Numbered from the stretch's first letter, positions 11,043 through 20,924 are shown. The stretch is DNA of 47,444 bases from Dimorphilus gyrociliatus (GCA_904063045.1 CAJFCJ010000064.1:1-47444); one strand, 5' to 3'. The notes: a model not told the origin generated them from the sequence alone. Made by a program: numbers and translations.

Positions 11043-11966
11043 ATGAATTCTTCAAATTCAACAACAGTTTTATCATCTGAAGGTGGAAGTTCACTTGAAT
11101 TTCTTGCAGTAAGGTTATTCTCCTATGCTATTTTACCAACCAGCATTTTGTTTGGGATACCATTAAATATTTTATCCATTTTGATAATTGTTAGAGGAAG
11201 TTTATGGAAGATGACGATATTTCGATGTTTAGCAGGAATTTCAACTGGAGATTTAATCACTTTAATCAGTTACTCATTCAGAGCTATGGCTTTAATTAAA
11301 ATTGAAAATATTTCAATTGGATTGTATAAACTGTTATATTGTCAAATTTCTGCATTCTGCTATATAACATTTATTTAATTCTCATCGTTCAATCTTGTAG
11401 CAGTGACTGTTGACTGATGTATTTGTATTTCATTTCCAACTAAAGCTAAAATATGGTCTACTCTAAACACTTGTAATAGAGTTGTAGCAGGAATAGCAGT
11501 ATTCTCAATTGGAGTAAATATATTCATGCCATTTGTTCAAGATCATACAGTAAGAATTTCATCCTCAAGGATTGAATGTTTGCCTCAAAATCCAGGTGGT
11601 AAATTCCTATACAAGTATCATTTAACCTATATTTCTCTTATGTATTCATACTTTCCTTCAAAGAGATTAACAATATTAAAATTTGATTGTTTCAACAAGC
11701 TTCATTAGTTTAACTTTCCAATAAGTTGCTTCAGTATTTATGCTCGAGTTTTCTCTAAAAATTACAATTCCAATCCAGTTGAACGAACAATTTTTGAAGC
11801 AACATTTATTCTAAATTCTATGAATCACATGATCAACTTTTTTCTGTATTGTTTATGTGGACAAACATTTCAACGGGAAATGTTTAAACTATCATCATGC
11901 ACTAAAGAGTCTAAGCAGAGAGAAAAGACTATTGCTAGCTCTATTTCAACTTTAAGCCTAACATAA
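11043..11966 (+). pseudogene. Rhodopsin-like 7TM receptor pseudogene
   Basis: One reading frame of 924 bases encodes the outline of a rhodopsin-family GPCR: an N-terminus with an NSS/NST glycosylation site, TM1 with ILFGIPLNILSILII (N1.50 present), TM2 with GDLITLISY, a TM3 end VTVD, and later a TM7-like LNSMNHMINFFLYC (degenerate NPxxY) with a serine-rich tail. Three in-frame stops interrupt it: TAA at 11376, TGA near 11412 and TAG at 11706. The TGA replaces the Arg codon of the DRY-type motif (a CGA to TGA change would explain it). There is no frameshift, so decay looks recent. It is a single-exon gene, like the intact receptor at 19974-20924. Its ligand cannot be inferred. Confidence 0.75.
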
Positions 11967-11971
11967 ATTAC

Positions 11972-12172
11972 TCCTTTGCCTGATGATAGTTTGTCCGTGT
12001 AGAGAGCATGTGAAGCTGGAACTGTGTTAAACCGTGCTCTTTGTTTGGTGATTTCAATGCCTGTTTGCTTTGACAAACAGAGAGTACTTTCAAGTTTCAT
12101 TAATGTCTGCTGTTGAACTGCCAATTCTAATGCAAAATAACAGACAGCAAGACAGGCTAGAGTCAATTTCAT
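11972..12172 (-). CDS. Possible small secreted protein, first exon
   Basis: The start at 12172 begins with a good signal-peptide-like sequence, MKLTLACLAVCYFALELA (hydrophobic core, small residues at the end), followed by a hydrophilic segment with one Cys. A TATA-like box (TATAAA, minus strand) lies 66 bp upstream, the expected distance for a short 5' UTR. The frame stays open to 11870, but past 11966 it is antisense to the receptor pseudogene. A possible GT donor follows base 11972, so I end the exon there; the next exon was not found. Chance ORF or relic are real alternatives. Confidence 0.35.
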
Positions 12173-12237
12173 TTTTACAAAGCAAGACTTTTGGTCTTTA
12201 TGAAAAGAATGAAACTGTTAAAGAGTGAGTTTGAGCA

Positions 12238-12243
12238 TTTATA
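12238..12243 (-). promoter_or_regulatory. TATA-like box
   Basis: TATAAA on the minus strand within GCTATAAATG, 66 bp upstream of the ATG at 12172. Confidence 0.4.
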
Positions 12244-12681
12244 GCTAAAGATTTTTGGTATATTTAAATGTTCTTGACATGAGTTAAAATTAGCTCTAAT
12301 ACCTAAATAGCAAAACTGGTTTTTTTAAAAAGACATCTATTGATATACAGTACCGCGGTAAGTCACTGTTACACCTCAAAAAAATAATATTTTCTCAATT
12401 TTTTCTCTTTCTGTACTTAAAGAATGAAAATGAAGGATTTTATTATATTTAATAATATTCTTTTTATCATTATAGAAAGAAAATATATGTTTTTCATTTT
12501 AAATCTCGGAAATATCATTACTTTAATGTGATAGGCCTTTTTATGGAAAAGCATAAGCATCAGTTATGTTCAATAAATTATCAAATACCTTGATCATTGA
12601 GTAGTGTCACTTTTAACCAGATTTTAAGGTCATTTATGAGTGTTTGCATGTGTAATCTAACAGTTGACAAATTTAAAATAA

Positions 12682-12912
12682 AAATGGTGATGCTATCTGA
12701 AGCAACAAGAATTTCTATTTTAAATTGTCTTCAAAGACCTTAAATGTCCATTTGAAAAGTGGCAAAGCTTTTTAAATGTAGTCCAACTACTGTACAAAAT
12801 ATAAAAAATAAATTTAAAGAGCTAAAAACAGTCAAAGAAAAACAAAGAAGTGGTAGACCAAAAAAAAGTGACACCAAAGATGGAAAGCCAAATTACCAGG
12901 GCATCTAAATCA
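12682..12912 (+). pseudogene. Tc1 transposase, N-terminal HTH half (copy A)
   Basis: The translation shows a paired-like helix-turn-helix (VAKLFKCSPTTVQNIKNKFK) and a linker with RSGRPKKS, the GRPR-like hook between the two DNA-binding subdomains of Tc1 transposases. Stop codons interrupt it near 12752 and 12768. It ends where MULE-gamma begins. Confidence 0.7.
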
Positions 12913-13121
12913 AACCCCAAGAATAGGGGTGAAACCATACCCGAGTGAAACCATACCCATACTGGGTGAAACTGTACCCATAAAAATATTAGGTTTTTTT
13001 AATTTTATTAATACTAAAGAAAAGTATATATAATACTAAGAAAATGATAATAGATTAACACATAACTTTGAAAGATAAAAGAATGGAAAAAGTGAAAAAA
13101 AACATTTAAAAAAAAAGAATA

Positions 13122-15645
13122 TTATGGAGCATAAATATATGATGTTTGAACCAATAATTCATCTGCCAAAAGCCCTCCAAGTCTATAATTTTCCCAAATT
13201 TCAAATATTTTTCTTTCTATCTCAATATACTGCTTTTTTTGGTGCTTGATAATCTTCTTCTCAGACATAAGCTTTTCATAGATAATAACCAAATCAGCTT
13301 CTCTCTTCAGCTCATCAAGCAGCCAATAAAATGATCCTTTAGATGGTACTTTAGTATTCATTCTATTGTGCCATCCTTCCACACTGTTATTAGTCCTTAT
13401 GGATAATCCATATATAGACCAATTCTCTGGTTTCCATATAGAGTTCATAATCCATGTTGCTTCAAAATATTCCAACAAGTCTGCAAATTTTTCTTTTTCT
13501 GTAAGTTGAGATTTCAATCTGTAAAATGTTGGAGCAATGATATGAGCAGGCAGAAAAGGTAAAGCCATCAGCTTTCTCATGTCTCTCCAGTCCTCTCCTT
13601 TCTCCATATACTTTCCAGAGTATCCAAGAGACTTGAAGGATCATAATTGTAAAAACAAACCTTAGAGGTTAAATTAAATGTTTTACCTGTATTTTTCTAT
13701 ATATTGCTTGTGTAAAATGGAATACACATCCATGAATTTGTGATTCTGGGTATATTTTGGATACAGCTCTCCAGACCCATCTCAAAATTAATTGTTATCT
13801 TCTCAGGCTGTGACATGCCAGTCAGGTTTCTGACACTCTGAGGAATGAAACATTCATCTGAAAGTAGTTAAAGAATGAATTTCTCAAAAGGATACCTTAA
13901 ATGCTTTTTTATAACTCTTTCTTTTCTTTGATGTCATAAAAATAAATGCCAATGGCATATGTTTCATTTCACCAGCTTTTTTGACATAGCTGTGTATAGA
14001 TAAGAGCTGATAAAAAGGATCCTTTACCATTTTAAATGTCCCATCAATGAACCAGTGTTTTGACTGACCAAGCAAATTAAGTTGATGGCTGCTACCAAAA
14101 ATAAGAATTCTCTCTTTATTTTCACAGATGTCATCTTTCAAAAAATCATCTGGGATGAAATCTGTATTTAAATAAAAGTCTACTTCTTTTGGTTCACTTG
14201 GCCTTAGTTTTTGCCTTGAAAAATTAGCCACTCTTTTCAAATAATCAACATTTGGCAGAGAATCTGTTTCATTTTTGTGTTTTAAAAGAATTGTTTCTGC
14301 TAATCTTTTCCCACTGAAACTTGTGTCAGTTTTACAAATATCTTTCAAATCTTTTCTGATTCTAATGTCACTGGTTAGGTGGTTATTTTTACCATGAATA
14401 TGTTCTAAACTTCCCTTGATGAATGTTTTTCCTTGCTGGCGAATTCTTGCAGGGCATCTTTGTTTTTTGGTCCTCTTACTGCACACCCAAATGATACTTT
14501 TTGAAGTTTTAGCTTTTACAGTGAATGAAAATCCATCATTTATCAGAATATCTTTTCCCATTTGACTTCCACCTTTAACTATTTGAAAGTTGTCATGGAT
14601 AAGTTCCTGCAAGTGTTCAATATTTCCATTGTTCAATATTCCATTGTCATTCACATTTGCATCAATCACACCTTCATTTGCATCTACAACCACATCTTCA
14701 TTTAAATTTTCATCCATTTCATTTCCATTCATCTGACAGTTATCAAAATTGCCACTGTACTGCTCTTGCTGGCAAAATCTATGCATTTGCAAGTTATAAC
14801 AATACTGGTTCTACTTGAACCTTTAAACAAATGTTTAAATTAAAATGGTTTATTCGCAATAATAATACTTAAGCAAGTAACAATATGAGAGTTCGATAGC
14901 AGAGTAGATAGTTCATAAAAGCAGGTTGCCAAATTACCAAACTGTCTTCTAATGTTGAGGAGTAGATGGATGGTTCCAATGGAGGTTGTTTCCAGATGAT
15001 TTTCCCAGGTCCTTGGGTCCAGATGGAAGCTGCATGCCAAATGAGAATAGTGAGGGTTTATATACTTTGAGGTTTGCCTCTGACATCCAATCATCACTTT
15101 ACAGTTGCCGAAATGTGTAGTTCATATTTATGTTTAGTAATAGGATGTTACAAGGTTCAAGATTTAGGAAGGTTAATTGAATTATAACTTGGCCACACCC
15201 TAGGCAAGTTAATTAAATTATAACTTGGCCAAACCTTTATTGGTAATTAAAGATGAGCCTTCAAGCTGACTAATCAGACTTATGTTTGGCCAATGTTATA
15301 GCATTTTCTTGTGTAGGTTTTAAGATGTACATGTATAAGTTGCATAAAATAATAGAGTTCAAGCAACCAAAGTTGTACATTGTAATTTTCCATCAACATC
15401 ACCAGTTTCTACAATTTGATCTTCTGGTCTCTTCATCTGAAGAAGGAATCTGTTTTTTTCACAATCCAGACAAACTGACACCTTAGAATCTGATTGAAAT
15501 AGCTGAATATTTATAAATGCCATATTGAATATAGAATCATACTTATGACACATTTTTGATGAATAATTTCATTGCAGAGCACACAAGACATTTTCTTCTG
15601 TCTTTCATATACAAAAAGCTTACAATTCTTACATTTGACTGTCAT
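13122..15645 (-). pseudogene. MULE-gamma transposase, broken
   Basis: The N-terminal exon (ATG at 15643-15645) has C-x2-C, C-x2-C, H-x2-C and C-x2-C, a C4HC3 PHD-like finger split by a short intron. The next coding block was interrupted by an LTR-like insertion (14828-15345). Then 13884-14792 carries a FLYWCH region (ICKT... and RTKKQRCPARIRQQG) and the first catalytic Asp in WFIDGTFK. The third exon (about 13690-13870) has a one-base frameshift, and the second catalytic Asp is replaced by Asn (INFEMG where MULE-alpha has VDFEKA); GCVFH survives in the shifted frame. The last exon (13122-13632) keeps the catalytic Glu in NNSVEGWHNR. Non-functional on several counts. Confidence 0.85.
14828..15345 (-). 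repeat. LTR-like dispersed repeat A, copy 2
   Basis: Inverted match to 2690-3345, with a TATA-like 'gagggtttatatac' and an AATAAA near the end (minus strand). It splits the MULE-gamma transposase between the zinc-finger and FLYWCH exons, so it inserted after MULE-gamma. No internal retroelement genes, hence a solo LTR if it is an LTR. Confidence 0.6.
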
Positions 15646-16134
15646 GTTTTATGAATAATTCTCTATGCCAGACTGAAAATATTAAATGTAATTAGTGAAT
15701 AAATAAAAAATAATATTATTGAACACATCTAGAAAACAAGAATAATATTTTGATTTGAAATGAGTATTGGAAAGGTATACTTACAATTATTCAAAATGGC
15801 TGAAAAATATTTTTCAAATAAATTGGATTTTTTCACAAAATTAAAAAACATGTATTGAAAATATGAATAAAACATTAATCTAGATTACAATGCACATGAA
15901 ATTACCTCTGTTAAATCTAAAATGATAATCTTTGCCCAAATATAATTATCAAAAAAGGCTTGAGTTTCAAATTAAATTCTTTCCAAAGTGAAAGTTAGCT
16001 TCAGTTTCTTCATTTTTAAAATGGCTGTCAGTTTATATTTCAACAGTGTTTCTATTTTTGTAGCTTCCATTATTATAATTCTAAATAGTAACATTAAAAA
16101 AATGTAATATTTTTATGGATACAGTTTCACCCAG

Positions 16135-16370
16135 CAAGGTCTGTAGAGAGAGATCTAGCTTTAGTGTCTAACTGCATGACAGCTTCAGATTATATCAGAA
16201 TTTTGAGCAGTCATGTTGTCCCAAATTATAAGAGAGGGGACATTTTCCAGCAGGATGGGGTTAGCTGTCATAAAGCAGCCGGAACAAAATCATACCTCAT
16301 GAGAAAGCAAGTGGACACACTGGATCCATGGCCAGCAAACAGCCCAGACCTGAACATTTTTGAGTGAATA
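16135..16370 (+). pseudogene. Tc1 transposase, catalytic half (copy A)
   Basis: Contains FQQDGVSCH, with the second catalytic Asp of the DDE triad, and WPANSPDLNIFE, with the final Glu 34 residues on; this is the Tc1-type end of the domain. It continues from 12912 after the MULE-gamma interruption, but the part carrying the first Asp is missing. Confidence 0.75.
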
Positions 16371-16775
16371 TGGGGCATATGCAAAAAATGATTAATGGCA
16401 GTAAGCCAAGAAACAAGGATGAGCTGTGGGGATGTTCAGAGAGGAATTTTTTAAAATTTTAGAATTGAAAATTCAATTCTTATACAAGACAATAGAAAGA
16501 AGGCTTAGGGCAGTTGTAGAAGCTAAGGGTATGCACACAAAATACTAAAACATTAACACATATAATATCCTGTTAAATAACAGTAAAAATAAGAACAAAA
16601 AAATTACTTTTAATATTCTTTTAGATTAATTTTTGTGAATGTAACAAGTACTTATGCTCCCATTGAAAATAGGCCTACCACATTAAAATATCAAAAATTT
16701 AGAGATTTGAAATTAAAAATGTATATTTTCTCTCTATAATGATAAGAAGAATATCATTAAATATAATAGAATTAT

Positions 16776-16879
16776 GGAGAAAACGTCCACTGGAGAAAAC
16801 GTCCACTGGAGAAAACGTCCACTGATTGGAGAAAACGTCCACTGGTTGGAGAAAACGTCCACTGGAGAAAACGTCCACT
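16776..16879 (+). repeat. Left terminal array of MULE-alpha (6 x 16 bp)
   Basis: Six perfect copies of GGAGAAAACGTCCACT in 104 bp. Going inward: three copies head to tail, GATT, one copy, GGTT, two copies. The inner side abuts subterminal AT-rich DNA. The outer flank is Tc1 element A sequence, and the extra terminal bases seen at the right end (TGGGTACAG) are absent here. Confidence 0.97.
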
Positions 16880-17296
16880 ATGTGAAGAATATATTAAAAA
16901 ATACTTTTTCAAATTTAAATAATAATTTTTTATTATTGATTTTGAGATATATCCAATACATTCCCATAATGCAATCACTTTTGGTAGCCATTTTGAAATC
17001 CAGACAGGAAACAGTTCTGGAATCTTCTATGTTTTTCATGGAAAGTGAATATTGTGCATATTTCATCTACAATTTTTCAGAATTTTTTGCAGTTTGAAAT
17101 ATATTTCACTATTGAAAACCATCAGACAAAACACAAACTTTAGAATTGATATCAGTAAGTTATAGAATATTGTGTTGAAATGATTTATTTATAAATTAGC
17201 TTTATTTTTATAGCAGCCATTTTGTTTATCATTATTGTTAATTGTTTAATTTTTAAATTTATACAGTTGGTTATTGATAGAGATTCCAAATTGAAC

Positions 17297-19247
17297 ATGG
17301 CACCAATTTGTTACATTTGTGAAGAGAGAATATATGGAAGACAAAATCAAGAGAAATGTCAGCTTTGCTGTCATTTATTTAAAATACATAAAAAATGTTT
17401 GGATTATAAAGGTTTGTTTAAGTTTTTTGTCACTATCCTTCCTTACAAATATGTTTTTATATTTTTTCACAGATCAATCATTTTATTGTAACATTTGCTG
17501 TGACATATCAATGAAGAAATGCATTGTTGCACTTCAAAGGCTACCTTCTAGTGCATCTGCTAATGAAGAAATAAGACAAACACCAAATTTTGATACAGCA
17601 AATAATAGAAATGAGCAAACTATTGTTTGTGAAAATCATTGTGGAAATTCAAGTGGAAATGATACAAATGGCAGTATTATGGAATCACACAATGTTTTAG
17701 TTGAAGATCTTCCAGCTCAGCAAAATAATATGATGGAAGTTTCATTTATAGTTTCTCCAAAATCAGATTGTGAGAAAGAAAGTTATTCATTTAAAATCTT
17801 AAAGGGAATGAGCCAGAAAGGAAAAGATTTGCTACTTTTCAACAATTTCTGCTACAATATTAAAGAAAAAAGAAACAAGACAACATTCTGGATATGCAGT
17901 GTTAGGAACAAAAGAAACAAATGTTCAGCAACAGTTAGTCAGCATGGGAACAGTTTTTATCCTGGAAAGTTATCCCATTCTCATGAAAGAGTACCTGATT
18001 TGGAACAAAAAATAATGATTAGGAATGAACTAAAAAATGCTTGTAATAAAGATATCAGTAGTTCAGGAAAACGTTTAGCTGAAGATGTTCTGGTGAAACA
18101 TTGTAGTTCTGGTGAAGTTATTCCATCTCTAGATAATTGTACAAGACTGGCAAACTGGACAAGAAAGAAGTTTAGACCAGCTGAACCTCAAAGTATTCAC
18201 TTCAACTTGGCTAAAACTTTTATTCCTGATGATTTTTTACAAATGGATATACAAATGGAGAATGATAGAATACTAATATTTTCAACTACAAAGCAAATTG
18301 AATTATTATCTAAAGGCAAAATATGGTTTATGGATGGCACATTTAAATGTGTGAAAGACCCTTTTTATCAACTTTTTTCTATTCATGGATTTATAAAAAA
18401 AAATGGAGAAATAAAACAAATTCCAATGGCTTTTGCTTTTATGGGATCTAAGAGAAAGACAGCCTACAAGAAATTATTTAAGGTACAATAATTTTGCATT
18501 TTAAATTGAATAATCTAATTTGTTAAATTAACAGGCAATACAAGATTTAACAAATGGGCATAGCCCCAAAAAAGTTGTTGTAGACTTTGAAAAAGCTATT
18601 TGGAAAGCACTATCATTCACTTATCCTGAAGCAAACATTAAAGGGTGTGTTTTTCACTGGACACAGGCAATATACAGAAAGATTCAAGTAATACTTTAAT
18701 TTAGTATTTGAGGTCTAGATAGAACTGACATATTTATTTCCAGGAATTAGGATTATGTAAGATGTACAAGGAGAAAAAAGCTGAATATAGAATCATGAAG
18801 AAATTAATGGCATTACCATTCCTGCCCTCTGATCTGATAGAACCAACATTTAAGACTATTAAAGAAATAAGTCCTATTGAAATGAAGTCTCTATTGGAGT
18901 ACATTGAGACACAATGGATAAATGGATTTTATAAACCAGAGGTATGGTCTGTTTATGGTGAGGCTATAAGGACAAATAATGATCTTGAAGGATGGCATCA
19001 CAGGCTTAACAAGAATCTTTGCTCTAACACTGCATTCTATTTGCTTTTAGATGAACTGAAAAGAGAAGCTGATCTGATAAAGCTATATAAAAAATTACTG
19101 AGTGAAAAGAAAATTTGTAGACAGCAAAGAAAAGCATATCAGAATATTCAGAGCAAAATATTCAGCTTATGGGAACAATTTGAAATTGCCTCAATTACCT
19201 CCCTGGACTTACTTGATAAAGCTTCTGACATTTATTCACCAGTTTAA
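17297..19247 (+). CDS. MULE transposase with PHD-like and FLYWCH zinc fingers
   Basis: Four exons join in frame: 17297-17411, 17473-18482, 18535-18687 and 18744-19247. Introns of 61, 52 and 56 bp are all GT...AG. The product is 593 residues. Residues 5-48 are a C4HC3 zinc finger (CYIC, CQLC, H-KK-C, CNIC) split by intron 1, PHD-like in spacing. A low-complexity acidic linker follows, then a FLYWCH finger at about 155-208 (F-CYNI, W-ICSVR, C-SATV, HSH). The MULE domain has Asp326 (WFMDGTFK), Asp392 (VVVDFEKA), C413-x2-H416 (CVFHW) and Glu508 (NNDLEGWHH), so all catalytic residues are present. It would cut and paste the element whose terminal arrays flank it. No disruption is visible. Confidence 0.9.
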
Positions 19248-19428
19248 AATACCTTTATTCTTTAATGTTGTTACACTGTTGTCAATCATTCTTGTTATAA
19301 TGCTTCTTTTTACTTAATCAATATATTAATATTTAAATATTTGTAATTCTTATTATTCATTTTTTCCTGTCAAATTGCTCTAAAAACTCCATCTATCAAA
19401 TATCTTATATCTTACTTTGAAGTTTTAT

Positions 19429-19532
19429 AGTGGACGTTTTCTCCAGTGGACGTTTTCTCCAAGCAGTGGACGTTTTCTCCAAACAGTGGACGTTTTCTCC
19501 AGTGGACGTTTTCTCCAGTGGACGTTTTCTCC
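19429..19532 (-). repeat. Right terminal array of MULE-alpha (6 x 16 bp)
   Basis: Six perfect inverted copies of the 16-bp unit. Read inward from the outer end: three copies, a 4-base spacer, one copy, a 4-base spacer, two copies. This is exactly the layout of the left array. Confidence 0.97.
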
Positions 19533-19540
19533 TGTACCCA

Positions 19541-19774
19541 GATTTATCATGTTTACGAGACAATACCAATATGAACTTGATAGTTTTTATTCCACAAACA
19601 GATGAATATTTTATAAAATATACTGGATTGTATAAAAGTTGCAGTATATTGAATGCAAACAATACTGTTTGTAATTACAGTTGCTCATGTATAAATAGAT
19701 ATTGTGAAGGTATTTACGTAAAAACCTTTTCAGAAGTGATCAATCCAACAATTTGTGAAATTTCTTTTAATTAA
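19541..19774 (+). CDS. Orphan exon of a Cys-rich, probably extracellular protein
   Basis: Directly right of MULE-alpha an open frame of about 75 residues ends in a natural stop. It has clustered cysteines (CSIL, VCNYSCSCINRYC, TICEISFN), and an AG acceptor could lie at its start (CCCAG). The closing CEISF resembles the last strand of some discoidin-like or fucolectin-like lectin domains, but this is weak. The rest of the gene is not adjacent, so it may be a fragment stranded by transposition. Confidence 0.35.
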   Translation, partial: DLSCLRDNTNMNLIVFIPQTDEYFIKYTGLYKSCSILNANNTVCNYSCSCINRYCEGIYVKTFSEVINPTICEISFN

Positions 19775-19973
19775 ACAAAACACAATCTAATAATAAATAT
19801 AGATATATGTTTTAAAATATTGATAACTGTTGGGTAAAGATAAACATGAAACAGACAAATTCCTAAAACTGCAAAAGTGATGACTGGATTTTAGAGAATA
19901 AAAAATAAACACTCACTGCACCATTCCACTCATCATTTAGTTCACTATTGTCCCTTTTTTTTCTCTTCCTTTT

Positions 19974-20924
19974 CTAGTATGTTTCTGGTTGGCTAGGAGA
20001 TATAGAAGCCATATTACTTTTACATAATTTCATTAATGACATTTTGATTGAAGTATGACCTAAAATAGTTATTATAGGATTAATTGTTGCTTGAAGAAAT
20101 ACAATAAAATCAGTTGCTTTAATTAATATAATAGATTCTAAAACTGGATATTCCAATATTAAAAATGCTCCAATTGAAAAGAATATCCATAGAATGATGA
20201 TTAAACATAACTGGATTAATGTTATTTTTGAATATTTAGAAATATTTTTTATCTTTCTGGTTTGTTTTTCAATATCTTTTGCGTGTTTTTCAGCAATTTT
20301 TAAAATTTTAACATGTAAAATTAAAGCCAAAATTATAATTGGTAAAAGGAATAGAAGATAAATAAAGAAATATGCTCTATGATATCCAGCATAACCTTGA
20401 CAAAGTCTATATTCATTTAAACCCAATGAAGAGAGATAAATTGGAAATAGACATGTAATTAATGAGAAGAGAATTATTGAAATAATAATGATAGTTGACC
20501 TCTTAATTGTTAAAATATCTTCATAGTGAAAAGGGAATTTTATCATAATATATCTATAGATAAATGTAAATAATAGGAAATATTGGGAAATATTGTAAAT
20601 TATTATATGAGTATATAATATTAATATACAAAATGGCGGTAAAAAGTCATTGATGTTTCTTGAATCATTAATAAAAACTTTTGAAAAAATCCAAGTGATT
20701 GTTAAAAAATCACATATCGTTACTGCTGGTGTAAAAATCATCATTTTATCTCTGACTTCTGTGAATTTTCCATAAATAAATAACACCAGACAATTGAAAA
20801 ATACACCAGAAAATAGGAATAAAAAGTAAAATATTCTTAGAATAGTAAGATCTAAAGGATTATAAGATGAGGAATCTTTTTCTGTTGTTGATAAAGAAGA
20901 TATATTATCAGAATTCATTTTCAT
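19974..20924 (-). CDS. Rhodopsin-like 7TM receptor (orphan GPCR)
   Basis: Intact single-exon frame of 316 residues with seven hydrophobic segments at about 29-51, 61-85, 98-126, 143-166, 184-208, 233-258 and 263-288. Class A landmarks are Asn44 in TM1, Asp72 in TM2, Cys99 and Cys175 (probable disulfide of TM3 and loop 2), and NP at 282-283 in TM7. The E/DRY motif at the TM3 end is YRY (123-125), and TM7 reads NPIIT rather than NPxxY, so G-protein coupling may be atypical. An NIS glycosylation site lies near the N-terminus and a basic, Lys-rich third loop precedes TM6. It may be a peptide or chemosensory receptor of a lineage-specific group; its ligand is unknown. Confidence 0.85.
   Translation of the reverse strand: MKMNSDNISSLSTTEKDSSSYNPLDLTILRIFYFLFLFSGVFFNCLVLFIYGKFTEVRDKMMIFTPAVTICDFLTITWIFSKVFINDSRNINDFLPPFCILILYTHIIIYNISQYFLLFTFIYRYIMIKFPFHYEDILTIKRSTIIIISIILFSLITCLFPIYLSSLGLNEYRLCQGYAGYHRAYFFIYLLFLLPIIILALILHVKILKIAEKHAKDIEKQTRKIKNISKYSKITLIQLCLIIILWIFFSIGAFLILEYPVLESIILIKATDFIVFLQATINPIITILGHTSIKMSLMKLCKSNMASISPSQPETY

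Larger units (their letters stand above)
12903..16130 (-). mobile_element. MULE-gamma, nested in Tc1 element A
   Basis: The ends are tandem copies of a unit like GGGTGAAACTGTACCC. There are three at 12918-12982, followed by 'ataaaaatatta'; at the right only the innermost survives (16106-16127). The fuller right end in the copy at 38155-38220 again has three units. Left of the element stands AAACCCCAAG (12911-12920), and the same ten bases follow the right end in the 38-kb copy. This fits a MULE target duplication of about 9-10 bp. The element carries a decayed transposase gene and an LTR-like insertion. The exact left tip is uncertain by a few bases. Confidence 0.75.
12348..16765 (+). mobile_element. 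Tc1-like element A, interrupted by a MULE
   Basis: The left end (TA at 12346-12347, then CAGTACCGCGGTAAGTCACT) matches the end of Tc1 copy B at 37266. The other end region (16620-16760) matches the same sequence inverted, but is cut about 120 bp short of the tip. Between the halves of the transposase sits MULE-gamma (about 12920-16130). Compared with copy B, the Tc1 segment just 3' of the insertion has been deleted. Confidence 0.75.
16776..19540 (+). mobile_element. MULE-alpha, likely autonomous
   Basis: About 2.76 kb bounded by two mirror-image 104-bp arrays of a 16-bp unit and containing a complete four-exon transposase gene in frame. The right terminus may extend to GTACCCA at 19540. No target duplication was found. 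The left flank is Tc1 DNA while the right flank is unrelated coding-like DNA, so one edge has probably been rearranged. Array copies within the element are nearly identical, indicating youth or homogenisation. Confidence 0.85.

Noticed and set aside
16776-16879. CRISPR-like repeats
   Set aside because: Units are head to tail with 0-4 bp spacers, mirrored at the other end of a transposon, in a eukaryotic context.
16772-17097. Open frames across the MULE-alpha arrays on both strands
   Set aside because: They only translate the tandem 16-bp units; the repetition of the peptide comes from the DNA repeat, not from a protein.
19405-19774. Repeat-peptide frames over 19405-19662
   Set aside because: Same reason: shadows of the right array. 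Only the part after 19540 has independent coding character.
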